Counted from the stretch's first letter, positions 1 to 8,677 are shown. The stretch: 64,000 nt of DNA from Anderseniella sp. (GCA_028289645.1 JANQOK010000016.1:62001-126000); one strand, 5' to 3'. Notes: generated by a model not told the origin, from the sequence alone. Translations and numbers: made by a program.

Positions 1-263
1 AAGCAGCGGGCGTGCCCGCCGGTCCGGTATTGGCAATCGATGACATGCACGCCGATCCGCAGACCATCGCCCGCGACATGGTGCCGGAAGTCGACCACCC
101 GGTGGCCGGCACAGTGAAAACCATCGGCGCGCCGGTGAAATTCCACGGCACGCCTGCCGGCGTCAAACGCCCTGCCCCGCTGCTGGGTGAACACACCGAG
201 GAGGTGCTGGCAGAGGCCGGGTTCTCGGCCGACGAGATCAAGGCTGTTCTAAAAGGTGACTGA
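1..263 (+). CDS. CaiB/BaiF family CoA-transferase, C-terminal fragment
   Basis: Reading frame open from the left edge (first whole codon at 3) to TGA at 261-263; the start lies outside the window. The last residues (LLGEHTEEVLAEAGF followed by a short acidic helix) are the usual C-terminal signature of class III (formyl-CoA transferase type) enzymes, and the same signature ends the complete family member at 28508-29698. These enzymes move CoA between carboxylic acids through an aspartyl-CoA intermediate; the catalytic Asp lies in the missing part. Substrate cannot be inferred. Confidence 0.8.
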   Translation, partial: AAGVPAGPVLAIDDMHADPQTIARDMVPEVDHPVAGTVKTIGAPVKFHGTPAGVKRPAPLLGEHTEEVLAEAGFSADEIKAVLKGD

Positions 264-300
264 CTGACGCGTCGAGCGGCGTAAGTGACCCACCCACAAT

Positions 301-389
301 CGTCATTCCAGCGAAGGCTGGAATCCATCTCTCGGCACGCACCGGGCATTCAACTCGTGTTGGACCCCAGCCTTCGCTGGGGTGACGAG
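301..389 (+). repeat. 89-bp REP-like repeat, left copy
   Basis: The element has a short hairpin at each end (arms around GCGAAGGC, with TTCCAG/CTGGAA at one end and CCCCAG/CTGGGG at the other). The reverse complement of this element recurs nearly base for base at 1746-1834, on the other side of the DegT-family gene. The non-palindromic centre is also shared, with only a few differences. It looks like a non-coding REP or MITE-like unit. Confidence 0.75.
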
Positions 390-511
390 TATATTAACTT
401 CTCCCACTCCAGACTGACCGCCTGATGCTCCGGGTCCTTTCGGCTTTGGCACCACATCAATTTGCCGCTGGCGCTTGCGCCAACCTGCTGTTTCGGCACT
501 ATGCTGGGATC

Positions 512-1705
512 ATGACAGACACCTTCACTGGCAGTTTCACCCAGCAGGAACCGATCCCCGATGACGCTATCGAGCGCGCCGTCGAGATCATGCGCTCCGG
601 CCGCCTGCACCGCTACAATACCGGGCCCGGCGAAACCTCCGAGACCGCGTTGCTGGAGCAGGATTATGCCACCTATATGGGTGTCGACTACTGCCTGGCG
701 GTCACCTCCGGCGGCTATGCCCTGACCACCGCACTGAGGGCTTTCGGCCTGCAGCCCGGCGAGGCGGTGCTGACCAACGGCTTTACCCTGGCGCCGGTGC
801 CCGGCTCCATCGCCGGTGCCGGCGGGCACCCGGTGCTGGTCGAGGTCACCGAAGACCTAGTCATCGACCTGGATGACCTGGCAAAGAAGATAAAGTCCAG
901 CAAGGCACGGGTGCTGATGCTGTCGCACATGCGCGGCCATATCTGCGACATGGATGCGCTGATGGCGATCTGCAACGAGGCCAACGTCGCGGTGATCGAG
1001 GACTGCGCCCACACCATGGGCGCGTCCTGGGCCGGGGTGAAATCCGGCCTGCACGGCATTGCCGCGTGCTATTCCACCCAGACCTACAAGCACATGAACT
1101 CCGGCGAAGGCGGCTTCCTGGTCTCCGAGGACGCGGAACTGATGGCGCGGGCCACCATCCTGTCGGGCTCCTACATGCTGTATGGCCGCCACCTGGCCTC
1201 GCCGCCGGAAGACGTGTTCCGAAAAATCCGGTTGGAGACGCCAAACTGCTCCGGGCGCCTGGACAATCTGCGCGCCAGCCTGCTGCGCCCGCAGCTGAAG
1301 CTGCTCGATGGAAACTGCCGGCGCTGGAACGAACAGTATGACGCCATGGCCAGCGAGCTGTCCTACGTGCCCTATGTGCGCCTGCCGCACCGGCCCGACA
1401 AGGAACAGTTCGTCGCCAGCTCGTTTCAGTTCAACGTGCCGACGTTCACGGTCGAGCAGATCGACAAGCTGCTGAAAACCACGGCGGCGCGCGGAGTTGA
1501 GCTGAAATGGTTCGGCGCCGACGAGCCGGTGGCCTTCACCTCGCGCCATGACAGCTGGACCTACGCCGGCAACCAGTCGCTGCCGAAGACGGACGAGGTG
1601 CTGTCGACGCTGATCGACATGCGTCTGCCGCTGACCTTCTCGCTCGACGACTGCCACCTGATCGGCCGCATCATCCGCGAGTGTGTGCTGGCGGCGAGGA
1701 GTTAG
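512..1705 (+). CDS. DegT/DnrJ/EryC1-family PLP aminotransferase
   Basis: A 397-residue fold-type I PLP enzyme of the sugar-aminotransferase / AHBA-synthase family. Visible family blocks are the GLQPGEAVLTNGFT region, the PLP-contacting IEDCAHTMGAS block and YSTQTYKHMNSGEGG, whose Lys should form the Schiff base. ATG 512 is preferred: the open frame extends to 425, but those extra 29 residues (containing FAAGACANLLF) precede the usual MTDTF start. No sugar or antibiotic biosynthesis genes are next to it, so the substrate is unknown. It stands alone between two inverted copies of an 89-bp repeat, which hints that it could have moved as a cassette; that is inference. Confidence 0.8.
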   Translation: MTDTFTGSFTQQEPIPDDAIERAVEIMRSGRLHRYNTGPGETSETALLEQDYATYMGVDYCLAVTSGGYALTTALRAFGLQPGEAVLTNGFTLAPVPGSIAGAGGHPVLVEVTEDLVIDLDDLAKKIKSSKARVLMLSHMRGHICDMDALMAICNEANVAVIEDCAHTMGASWAGVKSGLHGIAACYSTQTYKHMNSGEGGFLVSEDAELMARATILSGSYMLYGRHLASPPEDVFRKIRLETPNCSGRLDNLRASLLRPQLKLLDGNCRRWNEQYDAMASELSYVPYVRLPHRPDKEQFVASSFQFNVPTFTVEQIDKLLKTTAARGVELKWFGADEPVAFTSRHDSWTYAGNQSLPKTDEVLSTLIDMRLPLTFSLDDCHLIGRIIRECVLAARS

Positions 1706-1745
1706 AACATCGCTCATTCAGTCTGCAAAAAAGGAGTTTACTTCC

Positions 1746-1834
1746 CTCGTCACCCCAGCGAAGGCTGGGGTCCGATACGAGTTGACTGTCGGGCACCTGC
1801 CGAGAGATGGATTCCAGCCTTCGCTGGAATGACC
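1746..1834 (-). repeat. 89-bp REP-like repeat, right inverted copy
   Basis: Reverse complement of the element at 301-389, with the same two terminal hairpins. The two copies face each other across the aminotransferase gene. The right copy ends about 20 bp before the start of the first Lin0512-family gene, so an apparent upstream extension of that gene (from 1807) is repeat sequence, not coding. Confidence 0.75.
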
Positions 1835-1854
1835 GCAGAAGGATCAACTCCACG

Positions 1855-2214
1855 ATGACACTCAAACGCGTTGCCATGGAATTCGGCATGGGTACCGACC
1901 TACACGGCATGGACTATACCAAGGCGGCAGTGCGGGCGCTGAAGGACGCGCTGTGGCACAATTCGCTCAGCATGGCGGACGCGTTCGGGTTTCCGCGCGA
2001 TGCCATGCAGGTGGAGGTGCTGATCGGCGTGGCGCAGCCGGACAGGGTGGACAAGGCCAAGGTTGCCGCCGTGCTGCCCTACGGCTCGGCAACGGTCATC
2101 GTCGAACACGGCGGCCTCGACATCGAAAAGGATGGTGGCGACACCACGGTGATGGCCAACGCGGCGGCGGTCGTCTATTTCGACATCGTGGATGGAGGCG
2201 CAAACAATGGCTGA
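1855..2214 (+). CDS. Lin0512-family conserved protein, copy 1
   Basis: 119 residues. The opening (EFGMGTDLHGMDYTKAAVRA), a HNSLS block, IGVAQPD and LPYGSATV match the Lin0512 family (TIGR02058 / PF09585), a broadly distributed family of small proteins without an agreed function. ATG 1855 follows AGAAGGA at 1837-1843; the longer frame from 1807 runs into the repeat and is rejected. It overlaps the next gene, its paralogue, by 8 bp. Both are soluble, with no signal peptide. A heteromeric complex of the two is plausible but unproven. Confidence 0.75.
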   Translation: MTLKRVAMEFGMGTDLHGMDYTKAAVRALKDALWHNSLSMADAFGFPRDAMQVEVLIGVAQPDRVDKAKVAAVLPYGSATVIVEHGGLDIEKDGGDTTVMANAAAVVYFDIVDGGANNG

Positions 2215-2572
2215 AAAACGTCTCATCCTGGAAATGGGCACCGGCAACGATCTGTACGGCGAAGACTACACCAAGGCCGCCATCCGCGCGGTGCAGGACT
2301 GCCTGCACCATTCCTCGTTGTCACTGTACAAGTCCCTCGACCTGGACCCGACAAAGATGGTCGTCAATGTCACCATCGGCGTGCAGAAACCTGAGCAGGT
2401 GGACACGGACGCGGTGGCCAAACAACTGCCCTACGGCACGGTCACGGTAACCGCGGTCAAGGGCGGGCTGAACGTGCCGGACGAGGCGAACGGCCTGCTA
2501 ACGGTGGTGGCCGCGGCGGCCGTCGAGGCGCGCTATGATATTCCGGAGGGACGGTTCCGGCTGGTGGGGTGA
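2207..2572 (+). CDS. Lin0512-family conserved protein, copy 2
   Basis: 121 residues, homologous along its whole length to the preceding protein (EMGTGNDLYGEDYTKAAIRA, HHSSLS, IGVQKPEQVD, LPYGTVTVT). ATG 2207 lies inside the stop region of copy 1 and is preceded by GGAGG at 2194-2198, so translation is likely coupled. The two are moderately diverged, so the duplication is old and both copies are probably kept by selection. Family function is unknown; the recurring acidic/Gly block GTGNDLYGED could bind a ligand, but that is speculation. Confidence 0.75.
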   Translation: MAEKRLILEMGTGNDLYGEDYTKAAIRAVQDCLHHSSLSLYKSLDLDPTKMVVNVTIGVQKPEQVDTDAVAKQLPYGTVTVTAVKGGLNVPDEANGLLTVVAAAAVEARYDIPEGRFRLVG

Positions 2573-2661
2573 TCATCCGGCGTTCGCCAACTGGCATCTA
2601 CATGCGGCACAGCAGATAACAGAATGCCCATGTCCGCAGCCTGCACCACCATCCGCACCAC

Positions 2662-4116
2662 CTACGGCATGGTCAGCGTCGTCTTCATCAGCACCACCCG
2701 ATACGGGTTCCAGGTCGAGATGTTCCAGTAGATCGTTGCCGAGTTCGGCACCGGGCCGGGCTTGGTGAAGGTCGACAGGATGTTGACCCCGTATTCGACG
2801 CCGAAGTCCAGGTTGGGGCTTGGCGACGGGGCCGGACACATGTTCAGGGCACCCGGGCGGAACGGGTCAGTCTGGGCGCAGCCGCCGCCCATGGGCGGAT
2901 ACAGGACACCGTCAGGACAGCCGCCATAGGCGCCCTCGGCAGTTGCGTTCCACATGAGCTGCGGATCGGACCAGGGCCCCCAGGGATGCGGCGCGGTGCG
3001 GACATGGATACCAGTAGCCGGGTTATTGGGCACCAGCGTGAACGGAAACGGCAGGCGGCCGCCATACAGCATGACGAACTGGTTCAGACCGGGAACCCAG
3101 GCAACCGAATGCTGCAGGACCTGGCCGATCGCCTCATCCTCAATGACCGGAACCGCGTCAGCCTGATCGTCGCTCCAGGTTGGCAGCCCGCCGCTCAACC
3201 CGGCGAAATAGCGCGGTTGCCAGCTTGACGGGCCTTCGGGCCCCTGCAGGTCGCCCATCGAATGATGCAGCAGGTAGAGATCAGCCGTGGTGCCCGGCGT
3301 GGCAGCGAATCCGGGCCGGCCCCACATCAGAAGTTGGCCGGTGGACAGGCCAAACCCGGCAGTGGGCGCGGTGTAGTCGTTCGCACCGGGATTGTTCTCA
3401 TTGAAGGTCTTCACCGCTCGCGCCGTGGCATTCATGAACTTGCCGGTCACGAAGGTGTGGCGCACCCTGTACCGGTTTATGGTGAGCCCGAGCGGTCCGG
3501 GCGTGCGCGAAACATGGCGTTCGGTCACTGCGGCCGCCGGCATTGAACTGGTCGGGTCGACACACACATTGGACGCCCCGCAAGCGAGATCGCCTGGACA
3601 GGGGTTTGCCACCCCGCACTGGACCTCGCTGTTGCCGGAGAAATAACCGTAAGCGCGCCGGTTGTCGCTCCACCCGGTGATCGGTGTGCGGAGCGGGCCC
3701 ATGGGCAACTGGACGCCATTCTTGAACACCCGGATCGGGCGCGCGCCGTCTGCTGCGTCCTTGCGGAAGCGCAGGTCCAGGCAATCGTCTGGATCGTTGT
3801 CGAGGCCAAGGAACATGGCGCCGACGGAATCGTCGGACGGCGGCACCGAGCAAATCGCATTGTCCTCAACCCAGGTGTCACCAAACAGCATCAGCAGGCG
3901 GTGGCGGTGCCGGAAGCTGAAGCCGAGATCAGTGCCATAGAGGTGCAGGTTGGGCTGGTGGTTCGATGTCGGGTTGGTGCCGTTGTGGCCGCCCTCACCG
4001 ACCAGTGCGCAGATAAACTGGTTTTCGGCGTCGAGCGCGTGGGCCAGGCCAGGGCTGAGAAGCCCGGCTGCCAGGGCCGCGATCCGGAGAATACGTTTAT
4101 GCAGTGAATACGTCAT
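2662..4116 (-). CDS. Secreted DUF4185-like protein (predicted beta-propeller)
   Basis: 484 residues with a Sec signal peptide (HKRILRIAALAAGLL, cleavage near AHA-LD). The mature part has aromatic blades such as LLMLFGDTWVEDN, YGYFSGNS, SWQPRYFAGL and YWNISTWNPY, typical of DUF4185 proteins related to the five-bladed propellers of GH32/43. Several Cys pairs (CGVANPCPGDLACGAS) suggest disulfides outside the cytoplasm. ATG 4116 has GAGGTG a few bases upstream; the longer frame to 4287 adds a non-signal region and is rejected. No catalytic Asp/Glu triad can be assigned by eye, so enzyme activity is not claimed. An AraC-type regulator diverges from it. Confidence 0.65.
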   Translation of the reverse strand: MTYSLHKRILRIAALAAGLLSPGLAHALDAENQFICALVGEGGHNGTNPTSNHQPNLHLYGTDLGFSFRHRHRLLMLFGDTWVEDNAICSVPPSDDSVGAMFLGLDNDPDDCLDLRFRKDAADGARPIRVFKNGVQLPMGPLRTPITGWSDNRRAYGYFSGNSEVQCGVANPCPGDLACGASNVCVDPTSSMPAAAVTERHVSRTPGPLGLTINRYRVRHTFVTGKFMNATARAVKTFNENNPGANDYTAPTAGFGLSTGQLLMWGRPGFAATPGTTADLYLLHHSMGDLQGPEGPSSWQPRYFAGLSGGLPTWSDDQADAVPVIEDEAIGQVLQHSVAWVPGLNQFVMLYGGRLPFPFTLVPNNPATGIHVRTAPHPWGPWSDPQLMWNATAEGAYGGCPDGVLYPPMGGGCAQTDPFRPGALNMCPAPSPSPNLDFGVEYGVNILSTFTKPGPVPNSATIYWNISTWNPYRVVLMKTTLTMP

Positions 4117-4403
4117 GGTGCACCTCGAGGCCGCCTCTCGTTTGCGAGCCCCGATACTGGCGGGGCCAGCGCACGCGGTCTGCGGCATTTCCCACACTGG
4201 CTTGCAGATTTTGGAATTCAGGAGCGGATTCGGCTGGCGACCGAGGGTTTGCGAAATCAGTCCCGAATTTCCGCCTACCGGGACCATGCTGTTGAAAACA
4301 TCATTGTAAAGAGGTTATCTATCCTTCAGGCTTGCGCGACAATTCAGCGAGGGAGGCGAACATTGCCAGGCATCATGGACCCAGCTTCGGCAATGGTGCC
4401 GCA

Positions 4404-5495
4404 ATGACCAGATCGCCGGCGAAAGCATACGGGCGAGGTTCCGCAGGCCATGAGCAGCGGGATTCACTGCTGTCCTTCTCCCTGAAGACATCGGACTTTC
4501 CCGTCACCGAGCGCGGCGAGGTCTGGTCCGATATCAATTCGCCGAATTTCTACATGCGCCCGCTGGATGGCGAGACCCACAACGTCGATGCAGAAATGGC
4601 AGCCTGGACCGCCGGCGATCTCGCTCTGCTTGACATCACCTTCCACCCCCTGGCCCCGTCCGGCTGCTCGATCAGTCTCGGCAACAATGGCAGTGATACG
4701 CTTGCGCTGCGCTACTGCACCGGCGGCGGGATGCCCGGGCATATCGCCGATGATGCGGTCAATCTCGATACAGGCCATGTCTGCCTGGTGGACCAGCGGC
4801 GGGACTTTCACGGGGTGACGTCGGGTTTGCAGCAAATCTCCATATACCTGCCCTACGACCTGATCGGATATGATCCGTCCCGCCACCCTGCGGCACGCTC
4901 GTATGGCATCAACACACCTGTCGGTGGAATGCTTCACAGCGTGATGACCTGCGCATTCGAAAACATCTCGGACGTCACAAGCTCTCAATCGCGCGGATTT
5001 TCCGCCGGGCTCCAGGGCGCCATCAGGGGGCTGTTGAGCGCCAACCGCAGTGACGAGCAGGCCCGAAATGACTTCGCCAGAGTGCGCAGCGACGCCATGC
5101 GGGCGTTTATCGGCAAGAACTTCGCAAACCCCGAACTGGGCGTGGCAGACGTCTGCTCGGCAGTGGGCGTGTCGCGCGCCACCGCTTTCAGGGAGTTCAA
5201 GTCTGTCGGCGGAATCCGGCGCTATATCATGGCCCGGCGGCTCGACCACGCTTATCAAGCGCTGTCGCGCTCACCTGAAGTGCGCGGCCGGGTATCGCAG
5301 GTTGCATTCGACTCCGGGTTCACGGACACGGGTCAGTTTTCCCGGGTGTTTCGCACCCGCTTCGGCGTACCGCCCGGTGAAGTGCTGGGTCAGCATGCTG
5401 CCAGGTTCGGCGAAAAGCGTTCCGCCGACAGCAGGTCGTTCTGTTCCGGCGCGTTCCGTGACAGGGAAATTCTGTTTGAAAAATATATCGGCTAG
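4404..5495 (+). CDS. AraC-family transcriptional regulator
   Basis: About 363 residues: an N-terminal sensor half without clear identity, resembling the AraC-binding-like domain of PobR/FeaR-type regulators, and a C-terminal double helix-turn-helix (VADVCSAVGVSRATAFREFK, then SQVAFDSGFTDTGQFSRVFR with the classical GVPP end). The start is uncertain: ATG 4404 has no obvious ribosome site, and the frame is open to TTG 4332. A GGGAGG at 4351-4356 would only serve a non-ATG start. It diverges from the secreted DUF4185-like gene across 287 bp and may control it. Confidence 0.85.
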   Translation: MTRSPAKAYGRGSAGHEQRDSLLSFSLKTSDFPVTERGEVWSDINSPNFYMRPLDGETHNVDAEMAAWTAGDLALLDITFHPLAPSGCSISLGNNGSDTLALRYCTGGGMPGHIADDAVNLDTGHVCLVDQRRDFHGVTSGLQQISIYLPYDLIGYDPSRHPAARSYGINTPVGGMLHSVMTCAFENISDVTSSQSRGFSAGLQGAIRGLLSANRSDEQARNDFARVRSDAMRAFIGKNFANPELGVADVCSAVGVSRATAFREFKSVGGIRRYIMARRLDHAYQALSRSPEVRGRVSQVAFDSGFTDTGQFSRVFRTRFGVPPGEVLGQHAARFGEKRSADSRSFCSGAFRDREILFEKYIG

Positions 5496-5576
5496 TTCCG
5501 GCGGCCGACGAGCGCGTGTGCGCATTTTTACGGGCTCGACAGCCACTTGCGCACTTGCGGCAGGGCCTACGCAATG

Positions 5577-6380
5577 TCATCCGAACAGTTGTTCGTGGCG
5601 GCGGCGGATCGCCGGCCAGGCGGTTTCGATTTCCGGCACCTGAAGTTCAAAATCGTCCTGCAGGCAATCGACCAGCTCTGCGGATGACATCAGCACCGTT
5701 TCGCTCACACCTCCAGGCCCGATTTCTTTCCTGACACAGCCGCGCAGGATGACATGGCGGCCGGGGTAGCGGCGCTGGGCTTTCAGCATGCGCCGGAAAG
5801 ACGAGTCTTCATCGGTCTGCAGGGTTTCGCTGACCGCATCGAAGTATGTGTAGCCAACCGGCGTCAGCCTGTAGTCGAACGAAGTGGGTTCCTCGCCGGC
5901 AAGCTGTTCTGAAAACCGGAAATAGCCATCGTCTTCCTTTGTCACTGACAGGATGTAGGGCGGTTGCTCTACACTTTCCTGCAACAACGCCACCGGCTCA
6001 ATCATGCTGCCACCGAAGCCGACGTCCACGAGCAGCGGTTGTTCACAATCCACCCGCAGCACCATGTGATCGGCTGGCGCTGAGCGGGTTTCGCCATTAT
6101 CGCCGACATGGGCGGCCAGGGTCTGGACCTTGAAGCCGATTTCGGTCAGGGCCCATCCGAACAGGGCGTTGAGCTCGAAGCACCAGCCGCCGCGGCAGCG
6201 CTCCACCACCTTGGCGAAGGCGCTTTCGACGCCGGTCGGCACCGGGATCCCCAGTTGCTGATCGAGGTTTTCGAAAGGCACGGTTTTAAGTTGCGCCTGC
6301 ATAAGGGCAGCCAGGGTGGCCCTGTCCGGACGGGGGTCGCCGGCGAAACGGATGCGGTGGAGATAGGCGTCGAGGTTCAT
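5577..6380 (-). CDS. nat: Arylamine N-acetyltransferase
   Basis: 267 residues, normal NAT length. The Cys-His-Asp triad is visible: Cys67 in RGGWCFELN, His105 in ADHMVLRV and Asp119 in VDVGFGG. It transfers acetyl from acetyl-CoA to arylamines, hydrazines or N-hydroxyarylamines in the cytoplasm. The ATG at 6380 abuts a tandem repeat array, and no ribosome-binding site is seen in the repeat-derived leader, so expression may be low or leader-dependent. It has no operon partner. Confidence 0.9.
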   Translation of the reverse strand: MNLDAYLHRIRFAGDPRPDRATLAALMQAQLKTVPFENLDQQLGIPVPTGVESAFAKVVERCRGGWCFELNALFGWALTEIGFKVQTLAAHVGDNGETRSAPADHMVLRVDCEQPLLVDVGFGGSMIEPVALLQESVEQPPYILSVTKEDDGYFRFSEQLAGEEPTSFDYRLTPVGYTYFDAVSETLQTDEDSSFRRMLKAQRRYPGRHVILRGCVRKEIGPGGVSETVLMSSAELVDCLQDDFELQVPEIETAWPAIRRRHEQLFG

Positions 6381-6780
6381 GGGGTCGGAGGATGGCTTGT
6401 TTTATACCGCTCGCGCAAGCAGCCGCTTTGCGGCTGCGCTCCGCGGGGGCGGGCCTGACCGGCCCGAGGCCCGTCGGGCCTAGTGGGAGTTCATCACTAG
6501 GGTTGTTCGGGGTCGGAGAACGGGATGGTTTATACCGCTCACGCAAGCAGCCCGCGGCTGCGCTCCGCGGGGGCGGGCCTGACCGGCCCGAGGCCCGTCG
6601 GGCCTAGTGGGAGTTCATCACTAGGGTTGTTCAGGGTCGGAGAACGGGATGGTTTATATCGCTCGCGCAAGCAGCCGCTTTGCGGCTGCGCTCCGCGGGG
6701 GCGCGCTTCGCGCGGCGCGCAGTCGCGCTTGCCTCGGCACTGCGTGCCTCGGAGGGGAGTTCATCAAGAACATGGTGCAC
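6381..6780 (+). repeat. Tandem array of three ~125-bp GC-rich repeat units
   Basis: Three head-to-tail units start at TTTATA around 6401, 6529 and 6653 (spacings 128 and 124 bp). Each has a core with CGCAAGCAGC, GCGGCTGCG and CTCCGCGGGGGCG. Units 1 and 2 continue with a GGCCTGACCGGCCCGAGGC dyad and a GTTCATCACTAGGG tail. Unit 3 switches to a different second half (GCGCTTCGCGCG, GCCTCGGCACTGCGTGCC). Related copies lie at 8377-8640 and 20228-20360. Short open frames here are repeat translations; no gene is supported. Confidence 0.85.
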
Positions 6781-6814
6781 CGCCGCGCAACCCTCTTTGC
6801 ATGTCATCCGCGGA

Positions 6815-6868
6815 CTTGTCCCGAGGATCCATACAACGTGACGGTGGACCCTCGGGACAAGCCCGAGG
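6815..6868. repeat. REP-like palindrome with two nested hairpins
   Basis: Perfect 12-bp inverted arms CTTGTCCCGAGG (6815-6826) and CCTCGGGACAAG (6850-6861). The right arm can instead fold locally as CCTCGGG-acaag-CCCGAGG (6850-6868). This motif is a common extragenic palindrome in alphaproteobacteria. It lies just beyond the cytochrome c' stop codon and could also stabilise or end that transcript, although no U-run follows. Confidence 0.6.
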
Positions 6869-6890
6869 GTGACAATCCAGACGTGAAAAC

Positions 6891-7367
6891 CTAGTTCCGC
6901 GGTGCGCGGAATTTTTCGTGGCAGCCCTTGCACGAGCCGCCGACACCGCCGATGGCGCCCTTGATCGCATCCACGCCGCCGCCTGCTGCATCGGCCATCT
7001 TGGCGGCGGCTGCCTGCAGGTCCTTGTGCTTGTTGGCGACTTCCGGATACGTCGTCCAGGCGTCCTTCTTGGCCCAGGTCTTGCCTTCCATGCCGGCGTC
7101 TTCGATCGCCGTGCCCTCGGGCCACATGGCGTCCTGCGAGATGCTCGCAGCCTTGACCAGGTTGTCCGCCGCCATCTTGGCCTGATCGGCATTGTATTCC
7201 ATCTCGCCCTTGACCATGGCGCCGAGCTTGCCGAGGTTGAAGGCATACAGTTGCATCACCGCCTGGCGCGCCTTGATGGCCTTGTCTTCCGCCTCACCCG
7301 ACACGGCGACGCCTGCGCCCGCCATCATGCCTGCTGCAACCATTGCGCCCAAGATCATATGTTTCAT
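6891..7367 (-). CDS. Cytochrome c' / c556 family protein
   Basis: 158 residues with a Sec signal peptide (MVAAGMMAGAGVAVSG) and one C-terminal heme c motif CKGCH near residue 149, as in four-helix-bundle cytochromes c'/c556. The early RQAVMQLYAFNLGKLG helix carries the R-x-x-x-M pattern whose Met is the second axial ligand in c556-type members. A periplasmic role in electron transfer or NO/H2O2 handling is known for the family; the specific partner is unknown. A good AAGGAG site precedes the ATG. A LysR gene diverges from it. Confidence 0.88.
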   Translation of the reverse strand: MKHMILGAMVAAGMMAGAGVAVSGEAEDKAIKARQAVMQLYAFNLGKLGAMVKGEMEYNADQAKMAADNLVKAASISQDAMWPEGTAIEDAGMEGKTWAKKDAWTTYPEVANKHKDLQAAAAKMADAAGGGVDAIKGAIGGVGGSCKGCHEKFRAPRN

Positions 7368-7473
7368 GCTGTCTGCTCCTTACCTTGATGCCACTTCCCA
7401 ACACCGTTCAGACACAATAGGCTATGCGCCAGCGATCACTAACTCTCGAAATTCGCAATAAAGGTGTGCGCAG

Positions 7474-8349
7474 ATGCACAGGCTGGACTGGAGCGACCTG
7501 CAATACATTCTCGCCGTGGCCAACCAGGGCTCGCTGGCCGGCGCGGCCCGCGCGCTCGGGGTCAACCACTCCACCGTGCAGCGGCGCATCACCTCGTTCG
7601 AGGCCCTGCAGCAGGTCACGGTGTTTGACCGCCGGCCCGACGGCTACAAGCTGACCATCGAGGGCCAGCAGCTGCTGGAGGCGGCCAGGGCGGTGGAACA
7701 GGCGGTGTGGGGCCTGGAGCGCAAGATCACCGGCAAGGACCTGAAACTGGAAGGCACCATCAGGCTGACCACGACGGACACGCTGCTGCACACCATTGTC
7801 GGCCGGCCCCTGGCCCGGTTTCATGACAAATATCCCGATATCGTCATGGACGTGTCGGTGACCAACTCGATCCTGTCGCTAACCCGGCGCGATGCCGACG
7901 TGGCGATCCGCCCGGCCCAGTCGAAACCGGAGCCACTGGTCGGCGATCATGTCGGTGATATCCAGTTCGCCATCTATGCGGCGCCTTCCTACGTGCGCGG
8001 CAGGCAGAACCTGACACTGGCAGGGCTGGACTGGATCAGCCCCGGCGACACGCTGGCCGACACCACGCCAGGGCGCTGGCTGCGCCGCACCGTGCCCCGG
8101 GCCAGGATCGTCATGAAGACCGACAGCATGCTGGCGCTGGGATGTGCGGCCCAGCGCGGGCTGGGCGTGGCCATGCTGCCGACCTATCTCGGCGATGAGC
8201 TGGACGGTATCGAGCGGGTCGACGTGGCCTATGACAGGTTCAGTAACGGCCTGTGGATCGTCACCCACGCAGACCTCGCCAACGCCGCGCGCATTCACAC
8301 GTTCATGACGTTCATGAGCGAGGCGCTGAAGCGGGAGATGGGGCAGTAA
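7474..8349 (+). CDS. LysR-family transcriptional regulator
   Basis: 291 residues. The N-terminal winged helix-turn-helix is clear (YILAVANQGSLAGAARALGV, then HSTVQRRITSFE), with the less common NHSTVQRR recognition helix found in a LysR subgroup. The PBP2-like effector domain follows from about residue 90. AAGGTG lies just before the ATG at 7474. It diverges from the cytochrome c' gene over about 106 bp, the usual LysR arrangement, so it may regulate that gene; the effector is unknown. Confidence 0.88.
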   Translation: MHRLDWSDLQYILAVANQGSLAGAARALGVNHSTVQRRITSFEALQQVTVFDRRPDGYKLTIEGQQLLEAARAVEQAVWGLERKITGKDLKLEGTIRLTTTDTLLHTIVGRPLARFHDKYPDIVMDVSVTNSILSLTRRDADVAIRPAQSKPEPLVGDHVGDIQFAIYAAPSYVRGRQNLTLAGLDWISPGDTLADTTPGRWLRRTVPRARIVMKTDSMLALGCAAQRGLGVAMLPTYLGDELDGIERVDVAYDRFSNGLWIVTHADLANAARIHTFMTFMSEALKREMGQ

Positions 8350-8376
8350 CAAAGTCAGCAGCCGCGGGAAAGTAGC

Positions 8377-8640
8377 TTTATTCCGCTCACGCAAGCAGCC
8401 GCTTTGCGGCTGCGCTCCGCGGGGGCGGGCCTGACCGGCCCGAGGCCCGGTCGGGCCTAGTGGGTCTTTAGTGGTCGAACAGCTTTCTTCGCTTCGCTCA
8501 GGCCGTTCTCCGACCTCGAACAACCGTCGTGATGAACTCCTCTCCGAGGCACGAAGTGCCGAGGCAAGGCCGACCGGCCGTCGCGCGAAGCGCGCCCCCG
8601 CGGAGCGCAGCCGTCAGGCTGCTTGCGTGAGCGACATAAT
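8377..8640. repeat. Inverted pair of the dispersed GC-rich repeat
   Basis: The 328-bp gene-free stretch after the LysR stop holds two copies of the repeat seen at 6381-6780. A direct, subtype-I copy spans about 8377-8460 (core CGCAAGCAGCCGCTTTGCGG). An opposite, subtype-II copy spans about 8520-8640, recognised by GCGCGAAGCGCGC and the reversed core. The pair could fold into a very long hairpin and lies between convergent genes (LysR and rhomboid), so it may help separate their transcripts. Confidence 0.75.
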
Positions 8641-8677
8641 GCGAGACCCCACAACACACCCATGCTCACCCCACCCC

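Noticed and set aside
425-511. Longer start of the DegT-family aminotransferase
   Set aside because: The extra residues lack family similarity and the usual start MTDTF occurs at 512.
6392-6872. Several open frames in the GC-rich repeats
   Set aside because: They translate the repeat units and repeat each other; no start signals and no protein family.
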